Assembly (NCBI GenBank): GCA_020216575.1
Contig: JAIUYC010000034.1
Coordinates: 1 to 11,274, forward strand
Source: Coleofasciculus sp. S288
GTDB taxonomy: Bacteria; Cyanobacteriota; Cyanobacteriia; Cyanobacteriales; Coleofasciculaceae
Reading direction: 5' to 3'
Length of the DNA: 11,274 nt
In this document: piece by piece, positions 1-6,275 of the stretch
How positions within the stretch are numbered: the first letter of the stretch is position 1
Layout: each line of letters begins with the position of its first letter
Made by a program: the position numbers and the translations under genes
The notes under the pieces: model-generated
What the model was told of the DNA's origin: nothing
What the model saw: only the letters and a program-made list of their open reading frames with translations
Database searches by the model: none

Positions 1-69
1 CCCGCTCAGTGCTAAAGGGATTGCTATCGATAATTTCCAAAACCAAGATTGCCAGTTAGTTTTCATCAT
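1..69 (-). CDS. 5' end of a second two-partner-secretion exoprotein (partial)
   Basis: Only the first 23 codons are in the window; the gene runs off the left edge. The start is ATG at 69-67, with a second ATG directly after it. An AGAGG ribosome binding site lies 9 bases upstream. The visible peptide starts MMKTNWQSWFWK and continues into a hydrophobic run ending AIPLALSG, which is a signal-peptide core. It matches the signal peptide of the large upstream exoprotein: both share W, then KL, then AIPLALS at the same spacing (10 of 18 aligned positions identical). The family assignment (FHA/TpsA-like secreted protein) rests on that resemblance and on tandem placement in the same direction 149 bases downstream. 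The rest of the protein is not visible, so it could also be a truncated copy. Confidence 0.72.
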   Translation of the reverse strand, partial: MMKTNWQSWFWKLSIAIPLALSG

Positions 70-201
70 GCAGAGGAACCTCTAAAAAAATTTGGTTTCT
101 TACCGCTGTTTTAAACGGTGGCTCAACACTCTAGTGCAAGATGGCAGAAGTAACTCACCCGTTTGCAAGCAATTGAACACCTTACGCTCAAAGAACTTTT
201 G

Positions 202-217
202 ACTGCTGCATAGCAGT
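202..217 (-). terminator. Short hairpin just after the exoprotein stop codon
   Basis: ACTGCT/AGCAGT form a perfect 6-bp stem with a 4-base loop, one base past the stop codon of the minus-strand exoprotein gene. On the transcript it is followed by CAAAAGTTCTTTG, not a clean U-run. It is therefore a weak terminator at best and may only stabilise or partly attenuate the message between the two tandem exoprotein genes. Confidence 0.3.
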
Positions 218-218
218 A

Positions 219-3200
219 CTAGTGACTCTGACAAGTTGGTAGGAGTTGAGAAGTGATTGTAGATGCTTTGACTGTGTGATTCCCACGCCCTTGCCCGTTA
301 TCAGCTAAGTGGGACGAACTCGTAGCCGTTGCTGCGTCTGAACCGCTCTGTATCTCAGCATCAAGCTCAATCCAATCGGCGATAACTGTGTCACCCTGAA
401 GCGGTTCATCGGGTCGAGGTGGTGTACCCCCACGTCCGATTTCAAAATATTCAACAGTGTCTTGTCCCTCACTCGCTTGACATCCCTCAGCAACATCCGA
501 GTCGCGAGGTTCATCAGGCAAGGTGGTTAACCCACGACTGGGGTCAACTCCCAGTGTATTAATGTTCACATCGCCGTCAAGTCCGAACTCTGAGCTGGCT
601 GTGAAGTCACTGAGCGGAGTATCCTCTTCTCGGAATTGGAGTCCAAAGATGGCTTGAGTGGTAATTTCGATTCTTCCCCCATTACCCGTAAAAGCGTTGG
701 CTCTGATGTCGCTATTTTCTCCAGGAACAGCAATGATGAAGCCATCATCAGCGTTAATGGTGATATTTCCCCCATTCCCACCTGCTGGTGCAGTGCCTGC
801 GGTGGCAGATATCAAACTGTTACGGCGCATGAGTAACAAATCTTGTACCTGGAGGCTAATATTGCCCCCTTCGCCTGAGAACGTCTCCGCAATGAGTTCT
901 CCTTGATTATTTAGAGAGATGGTATCTGCCGTAATCTCTAGGTTACCTGCATTTCCAAAGCTTGAACCTCTGCTGAGTACTCTCTCAGGAATAATCTCCC
1001 CTAATCCAGGGATATTCTGGTGGAGGGCATCAACTAAGGTCTGAGCTTTGGTTAATATTCGCTGATTCTCCCGAAACTCCGGATTGCTGCTGACTGTCAC
1101 TCTCGCCCTATCCTCGACAATTATGCGATCGCTGTCAATCCTCAAGCTGCCAGCATCTCCCGCCCCAAAAGACTGAGCATAGATGCCGCTCTTAAACTGC
1201 CCGTCTTCTGAAGTTCCCCTCAGTTCTACCAATTCCGCACCATTGACGATAACACTTCCTCCTCGACCCCTGTCATAAGTAGAAGCAGATACCACTCCCC
1301 CATCTCGGACAATCAACTGTCTTATATTAATTTCCAAATTTCCCGCATTGCTTTCTGTGGCTGTATCAACGGTTAAGTTGCTGGGAAGCTGATTTTCAGA
1401 AGTGCCACTCACGAGTACAGAATCTGCTTCAATCCTCACACTCCCCCCTTGACTTCCTCTGTCCAAGGCAGTAGCCGATACTGTCCCTCCATCCCGAATA
1501 CTCAACTGAGTCGTACTAATCCTCACGTCTCCAGCTTGTCCTTTGTCTACACTGACACTCGCCAAAACACTCGGTATACCATCGGCAGTGCCAGCCACAT
1601 CTACAGAATCAGAAGCCCTCACAGTTAAAGTGCCTCCTCGCCCCGCCCCATCAGTCGATGCAGATACAATTGACCCTTCCTGAATACTCAACTGTTGAGT
1701 GTCAATCGTCACATTTCCACTGGGGAGAACACCTTGATTCTGAGTTGCTAGATAACTTCTTTGGTTCAGTTCCAGGAACTCCGAAGCAGTGACATTAATA
1801 TCCCCTGCCTGAGAATTTTCCAAGGCTTTGCTAACTACAACACTACGGTTAGTTAACGAAACTGACCCTGTTGTGAAGTTAATATCGCCTCCTGTGCCGG
1901 ATTTGGTCTCACTACCAACAAGGCTAGTTTCGAGAGAAATGGCTGTATTATTGGTTAAGGCAATTGAGCCTCCAGCACCAGAGCTACCACCGGAGGCGTT
2001 GACAATACTTCGAGTAAGATTGATGTCCCCATTAGCAGAAAGTGCGATCACTCCTCCATTCCCACTCCCATTAGCAAATTGAGTCAGGGTTGGCGGTATG
2101 TTCAAGTTGCTGTTGCTAGCAAATTCGATGAGTTTTTGAGGAACAGAACCGGAGTTAAGAATAGCTTCTGTAGCATTAATTTCTCCATTGGTACTGTTTA
2201 GAGTAATATCGCCTCCGTTTATTGCACCAACTGAGTTGACAGTAGCCCCATTCATCGTGATGTCGCTATTGGCATTGAGGATGATATTACCCCCCTGACT
2301 CAATACAGAACCAGAGTTGATCAGACTAGCATTAGTATCAATTGCACCATTTTGACTGGTCAGTTTAATCTCACCACCATTGCCGCTGCCACCACTAACA
2401 GATTCAAGGTTTCCTGTCGTGATATTACTGTTAGCAGAGAGTGAGATCGCGCCTCCATTCCCCTCAACAGAGCTAGAGTTGAGAGTACCTATACTGGTAT
2501 CGATACTGCCTTGGCGACTGATGAGAGCAATATTTCCTGTACGCAGAGTATCTTCTGGACTTGATAAGCCATTGGCATTGAGCGAATTAGTCTTGATATC
2601 ACCGTTGGCAGTAAGGGTAATATCACCTGCCCTCGCAGGAACACTCAAAAATTGAAATGAGGAGTCTATCGTACCCGTTGTTATGCTAGCTCCTGAAATA
2701 GTTATAGTTCGCCCATTAGTTTTGATGGTGTCCCCTAAATCCATTTCAAAAGAGCCAGCACCATCATCATCAGCATCCGCCGTGAATGATATCGACCCAC
2801 CCGGAAAAACTATGCTATCGAGAGTAATCAACGGCTTATTCTGAAAATCCAGCAACACCCCTGGAGCAACAGTAATATCGTTGGTTGCTTCTAATACAAC
2901 ATTCCCTAGCTGGCTTTCAAGAGTATTGGCGTTGATAGTTATATCCGTCCCAGCGAATTCATCTTCTAAGATGTCCGGCAAGGCACCCACAACTTCCGGT
3001 GGAGTATCCGGTTCAGTCGCCGAGATTTTAATATTTCTAGGGTCAAGCAACAACGTTCCAAAGTTACCATTAGCAGCACTGGTATCCACTTGACCTCGGA
3101 AAATCAGGTTCTCTTTCCCTGAAACCTCTACAAACCCACCATTGCCAGCACTGCTACCCCCACGGGCGCTGATATTTCCATAAAACCCAGTCGTTTCATC

Positions 3201-4349
3201 TGCCCAAACAATGACCCGACCGCCATCACCATCTGTCAGCGCATTAGCATTAATCACAGAATCACTATCGACAAATGTGCGCGAGGCATTCAGAACTGAA
3301 TCAAGCCCCCGATAATCTCCACCCATCAGCACCGTACCACCACCGTTGATGCCAGAGGCATTAATAGTAACCCCAAATAGCCCTACCTTATCTCCTAGAA
3401 CCTGCACCCTACCCGCCGTATCTCCCGACACATCAATGCTGCCAGAGGTGACTACACTTCCTGCATCGGTTGGTATCCTGATACCTGTTCCCGTTAGTTC
3501 CACCTCACCCGTGTCGGTAACGGTTAGACCTGTGTCAACTCCTGCACTCATGAGAAGCTGGGGTAACGTCTGAGGACTGGGGAGTGAGGATTGAGTACGA
3601 GGACTGGAGGAAATATTGAGCAACTGAGCGTCTCGTCCCATCTGCACTACAGGCAACCCTCCATCCGCCATTTCTGCTGGTACAGCCAACACAACCACCT
3701 CACCGCTTGGGGCTGACAATTGACCCGTACTAGTTACTGTCCCCCCCACCAGCGTTAAATTTTGCCCCGATTCCACGGCTAAGTTGCCAGCATTAACTAT
3801 TGCCCCTGACTGTTGAGTCTCAAATTGCAAGCCAATCGGCACGGGTACATCAACGGTTAATAGAGGTGGTGCTTCCGGATGCGTGGCGCTAAAGTGCGTT
3901 CCATCGGGAAAAGTCAGGCTATTCGCTGTACTGGCGACAAATGAACCTCGGATATCTAGCTGGGCATTTGCTCCAAAAATAATGCCGTTGGGATTCATCA
4001 GAAACAAATTCGCCTCACCCAACACGCCCAGCGTTCCCAGCAAGTGAGACGGGTTGCTTCCTGTTACTCGGCTGAAAATCGTCTCAATTGCGGCTGGATT
4101 GGTAAAATAGGCTCCTCGTCCTTCACCGATATTAAATTCCAGAAAACTGTGAAAGAGGAGTGTCCCTCGAATTGCCCCACCATCAATCCGGTCAGCTTGC
4201 GGATTGATCGATGTTACCTCAGAACTTTCACCTCCGAGAGTGCGATCGGGGATAATTTGAGCTAGAACGCGATCAGAGATTGCGCTACTCAGCGCTAGCG
4301 GGATTGCCAGCAGTAACTTTCCAAGGCAATTCAGCCAGGTTGCTGTCAT
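219..4349 (-). CDS. Filamentous haemagglutinin-like two-partner-secretion exoprotein (TpsA type)
   Basis: A 1376-residue secreted beta-helix protein. A signal peptide (about residues 1-31, ending VLAQ) leads into a TPS/haemagglutination-activity domain (about 32-260) with the typical NPNGIIFG motif at 119-126. A hinge with LLLDPRNIKIS follows near the middle. Then come many short glycine-rich repeats of the kind GNGG-I-LSAN, and about four longer repeats (62-67 residues apart, starting near 882, 943, 1007 and 1074) built on QLSI-DGG-VSA and GGSV. The C-terminus has the GRGGTPPRPDEPL element at about 1305 and cysteines near 1290 and 1373, as in many cyanobacterial TpsA proteins. By family knowledge it would be exported by Sec and then through an outer-membrane TpsB pore, to act at the surface as an adhesin or matrix protein. 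No TpsB gene is in the window. The frame also opens at a TTG two codons earlier; ATG at 4349 is preferred, but neither has a clear Shine-Dalgarno. Ligand unknown. Confidence 0.93.
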   Translation of the reverse strand: MTATWLNCLGKLLLAIPLALSSAISDRVLAQIIPDRTLGGESSEVTSINPQADRIDGGAIRGTLLFHSFLEFNIGEGRGAYFTNPAAIETIFSRVTGSNPSHLLGTLGVLGEANLFLMNPNGIIFGANAQLDIRGSFVASTANSLTFPDGTHFSATHPEAPPLLTVDVPVPIGLQFETQQSGAIVNAGNLAVESGQNLTLVGGTVTSTGQLSAPSGEVVVLAVPAEMADGGLPVVQMGRDAQLLNISSSPRTQSSLPSPQTLPQLLMSAGVDTGLTVTDTGEVELTGTGIRIPTDAGSVVTSGSIDVSGDTAGRVQVLGDKVGLFGVTINASGINGGGTVLMGGDYRGLDSVLNASRTFVDSDSVINANALTDGDGGRVIVWADETTGFYGNISARGGSSAGNGGFVEVSGKENLIFRGQVDTSAANGNFGTLLLDPRNIKISATEPDTPPEVVGALPDILEDEFAGTDITINANTLESQLGNVVLEATNDITVAPGVLLDFQNKPLITLDSIVFPGGSISFTADADDDGAGSFEMDLGDTIKTNGRTITISGASITTGTIDSSFQFLSVPARAGDITLTANGDIKTNSLNANGLSSPEDTLRTGNIALISRQGSIDTSIGTLNSSSVEGNGGAISLSANSNITTGNLESVSGGSGNGGEIKLTSQNGAIDTNASLINSGSVLSQGGNIILNANSDITMNGATVNSVGAINGGDITLNSTNGEINATEAILNSGSVPQKLIEFASNSNLNIPPTLTQFANGSGNGGVIALSANGDINLTRSIVNASGGSSGAGGSIALTNNTAISLETSLVGSETKSGTGGDINFTTGSVSLTNRSVVVSKALENSQAGDINVTASEFLELNQRSYLATQNQGVLPSGNVTIDTQQLSIQEGSIVSASTDGAGRGGTLTVRASDSVDVAGTADGIPSVLASVSVDKGQAGDVRISTTQLSIRDGGTVSATALDRGSQGGSVRIEADSVLVSGTSENQLPSNLTVDTATESNAGNLEINIRQLIVRDGGVVSASTYDRGRGGSVIVNGAELVELRGTSEDGQFKSGIYAQSFGAGDAGSLRIDSDRIIVEDRARVTVSSNPEFRENQRILTKAQTLVDALHQNIPGLGEIIPERVLSRGSSFGNAGNLEITADTISLNNQGELIAETFSGEGGNISLQVQDLLLMRRNSLISATAGTAPAGGNGGNITINADDGFIIAVPGENSDIRANAFTGNGGRIEITTQAIFGLQFREEDTPLSDFTASSEFGLDGDVNINTLGVDPSRGLTTLPDEPRDSDVAEGCQASEGQDTVEYFEIGRGGTPPRPDEPLQGDTVIADWIELDAEIQSGSDAATATSSSHLADNGQGRGNHTVKASTITSQLLPTCQSH

Positions 4350-4391
4350 ATTCAATTAAGTTTATTGCAAGGTAGTGAGTAAGTCGGTCAG

Positions 4392-4420
4392 ATTGAATGA
4401 AAACGCTTAAAACGTTTCAA
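4392..4420 (-). promoter_or_regulatory. Candidate sigma-70-type promoter of the exoprotein gene
   Basis: Reading on the minus strand, TTGAAA (4420-4415) and TTCAAT (4397-4392) are separated by 17 bases. They match the -35 consensus at 5 of 6 positions and the -10 at 4 of 6. Transcription would begin about 35 bases before the ATG at 4349. The spacer carries an inverted repeat, GAAAACG with CGTTTC (4399-4418), which overlaps the -35 box and could be an operator. Prediction by eye only. Confidence 0.35.
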
Positions 4421-4523
4421 GTCTACTCGCTTCCTGATGGAATTGAAAACTTATTTTTCCATTCCCCTAACACTTTCTTGAGAGAAATTAAATAATGAAC
4501 TTAGATAGACATTATGAAATGAA

Positions 4524-4574
4524 AACCCCTCTGTAGTTCCCCTTCATAAGGTGGAATGGTAACAAATGGGGGTT
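4524..4574. promoter_or_regulatory. Two-stem inverted-repeat structure in the divergent intergenic region
   Basis: An outer stem pairs AACCCCT (4524-4530) with GGGGGTT (4568-4574), with one G-T pair. It encloses an inner stem of TTCCCCTT (4537-4544) with AAGGTGGAA (4548-4556), 8 pairs with one bulged T and a CAT loop. GATTTTT follows on the plus strand and TTTTCATTT on the minus strand, so it could act as a terminator-like or structured leader element in either direction. It lies 111 bases before the PEP-CTERM gene and 174 bases from the exoprotein start. The pairing is seen directly; the role is not known. Confidence 0.4.
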
Positions 4575-4624
4575 GATTTTTATGGTTCTCCATGTCGAGA
4601 TGCTCTGTTAAATAGCCTGATTCA

Positions 4625-4643
4625 ATTCACCAAACCGGTGAAT
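4625..4643. repeat. Palindrome ATTCACC-N5-GGTGAAT upstream of the PEP-CTERM gene
   Basis: A perfect 7-base inverted repeat with a 5-base spacer lies 42 bases before the start codon at 4686. A second, overlapping inverted repeat (GATTCA at 4619-4624 with TGAATC at 4639-4644) shares its right arm. This is the form of a dimeric repressor or activator site, or of a leader hairpin. No regulator can be named from the sequence. Confidence 0.35.
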
Positions 4644-4685
4644 CGTATCTACCTCAATCTTCTGTTTTAAAAGGAATTGAATTCA

Positions 4686-6056
4686 ATGACTATCCGCTTA
4701 CAGCATCGCGTCATGTTAGCAACGTTTGCTCCAAGTATCCTACAAATCATGTTCTGGAGTTTGGCATTGCTTCTCAGTTGGGGATTTGCAGAACCAGCAC
4801 GAGCAGCCAATAAGATAGAACTCGATCTTGGCTCAACGTCAGTATCTGTAGGAGTTGATGTCCTAGAAAACTTTGCCCAGACAGGCAATCTCTCACCCAG
4901 CCTTGAGCCTCTGGTTAAGGCAGAATTAGAGGATTTAAAGAAACAACAAAACCTAGATGTTACCGTAACGCAGTTGCAGAAACAGCTCAATCGGCTTATT
5001 AGTGTAAACCCTAACTCAATTGATGATGAAGAAAAGAAAGGACTGGAATGGCTTAAGCAGTTGGTTCCTGGTAGTACCGACGAACAAATAAAACAAGCTC
5101 TGTTACTAATGCAGCAGCAGAGAAGCAATCAAACAGTGATTGATTTCTTAAAAGCATTTCCCGGAGAATCTGTCAGCTCAAACAACTTTATCTCTGCGGT
5201 GGCAGTCTATAACTTTGGAGCGACAGAAACAAATCCGCCTAAAGCTAACGTCATCGATGTACTTTGGTATGGACACAATCTATCGTACAATGCTGCAATT
5301 TCTCAATTAGCGGCTAATGCAAGCACCTATGATCCTTGGGGTGATGGCAGCAAAGAATGGAACCTGACAATGTGGAATCCGAGCGAATCAACCCCCAACT
5401 TTTCAGATTACGATGTCTTTGTAATTGGCACTGGTGGTACTGAATTTGGCTTTGACTTTAATGCTTCGGGAATTTTGAACAATAAGAATGCTATTGAAGC
5501 AGCCAGAGGCGATCGCACTTTTCTCAGTGGTCAAGACGCTGACGCACACTATATCTATGCGCCAGGTCCACAGCCTAATGGTCCATTCGGTTTCTTGGTG
5601 AATGCAGTCAACTGGGCAGCCAGTGGTCAAGGAATGGGTATTGTATCGCTAGCGGATGGCTGGTTTCCCAGTAATAATCCTACGGATAGTCACTGGTGGT
5701 TAAACGAAAACTCGTTCTTAAAGGATGAATTGGAGGGATATGTCTCTACTTTCGTGGAAGAGAAGGTTATCGTCCCTACTGAAACCTCTGACTTTCCTGT
5801 TAACGAAGGGTTGACAACAGAAGGATTGAGCAACTGGAAGCACTCTGCCCATCGCAGCTTTAACAAAACTATCTCAGGCTATATCTCAATCAACGATTCA
5901 GGTAGTCTCCCTGGTTATGCTGTAACAATTGTGACAGCAAGCGAAGCTGATGGTGGGACGGGTGGCTCTCGTGCAGTGCCTGAACCAACTTTTTCTGCAC
6001 TGGGTCTGTTGGGTTTTGGGGCTTTTGGTATCGCACGGCTGAAGCGCAAGCTCTAA
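4686..6056 (+). CDS. PEP-CTERM-anchored protein with DUF1400-like N-terminus
   Basis: A 456-residue exported protein. Residues 1-40 form a Sec signal peptide (hydrophobic about 18-34, cleavage near EPARA/A). Residues about 41-175 resemble cyanobacterial DUF1400, usually found in front of alpha/beta hydrolases: the LDLGSTSVSVGVDVLENFA start and the FLKAFPGESV segment near the end fit. No alpha/beta hydrolase follows. Residues about 180-345 contain a strand-like NVIDVLWYGHN, then DYDVFVIGTGG and a conserved-looking FLSGQDADAHY stretch, perhaps an amidotransferase/ThuA-like fold. The last 26 residues are a PEP-CTERM tail: VPEP, a hydrophobic helix, and a basic end (RLKRKL). By family knowledge an exosortase processes this tail; none is in the window. 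ATG 4686 is chosen because AAAGGA lies 10 bases upstream, while an in-frame TTG at 4677 sits on top of it. Reaction unknown. Confidence 0.85.
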   Translation: MTIRLQHRVMLATFAPSILQIMFWSLALLLSWGFAEPARAANKIELDLGSTSVSVGVDVLENFAQTGNLSPSLEPLVKAELEDLKKQQNLDVTVTQLQKQLNRLISVNPNSIDDEEKKGLEWLKQLVPGSTDEQIKQALLLMQQQRSNQTVIDFLKAFPGESVSSNNFISAVAVYNFGATETNPPKANVIDVLWYGHNLSYNAAISQLAANASTYDPWGDGSKEWNLTMWNPSESTPNFSDYDVFVIGTGGTEFGFDFNASGILNNKNAIEAARGDRTFLSGQDADAHYIYAPGPQPNGPFGFLVNAVNWAASGQGMGIVSLADGWFPSNNPTDSHWWLNENSFLKDELEGYVSTFVEEKVIVPTETSDFPVNEGLTTEGLSNWKHSAHRSFNKTISGYISINDSGSLPGYAVTIVTASEADGGTGGSRAVPEPTFSALGLLGFGAFGIARLKRKL

Positions 6057-6178
6057 CAGGGAAGTTCAGCCTCTCAAATGTAGCTAATGTTTTAAGCTTG
6101 GGAGCGATCGCACAATCTCCAACCTTAGCTATCTTCTGTCACTCTCCCCAAAGCATATTTCCAAAGGATTGATTTTGT

Positions 6179-6251
6179 AGAGCGAAGCATTGCCAAAGTA
6201 AAGTTTCGGCAATCAAGCAGAGATGATTCGCTTCAATGTTTCGCTTTTTTT
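6179..6251 (+). terminator. Long-arm hairpin with T-run immediately before the RTX gene
   Basis: AGAGCGAAGCATTG (6179-6192) pairs with CAATGTTTCGCTTT (6234-6247) over 14 pairs including two G-T pairs, and a run of seven T covers 6245-6251. Inside, ATTGCCAAA can pair with TTT(C)GGCAAT (6189-6213), which would open the left arm of the long stem. AGCGAA can also pair with TTCGCT at 6227-6232. The element ends the PEP-CTERM transcript (stop at 6056) or works as an attenuator for the gene that starts 24 bases later. HIP1 lies upstream at 6104-6111. Confidence 0.6.
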
Positions 6252-6275
6252 CTACTCAAAGGAAGGACTAAACAA

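Noticed and set aside
2..85. Plus-strand frame open from the left edge to TAA at 83-85
   Set aside because: Only 27 codons are seen. The opposite strand encodes a convincing signal peptide with a ribosome binding site over the same bases.
636..3573. Several plus-strand frames of 65-91 codons within the exoprotein gene
   Set aside because: They are antisense to a gene with clear domain structure, have biased Pro/Ser/Val-rich composition, and show no ribosome binding site or recognisable domain.
4667..5128. Minus-strand frame of 153 codons opposite the PEP-CTERM gene
   Set aside because: It is rich in Cys and Ser, as expected for the antisense of a coding region, and overlaps the supported gene and its leader.
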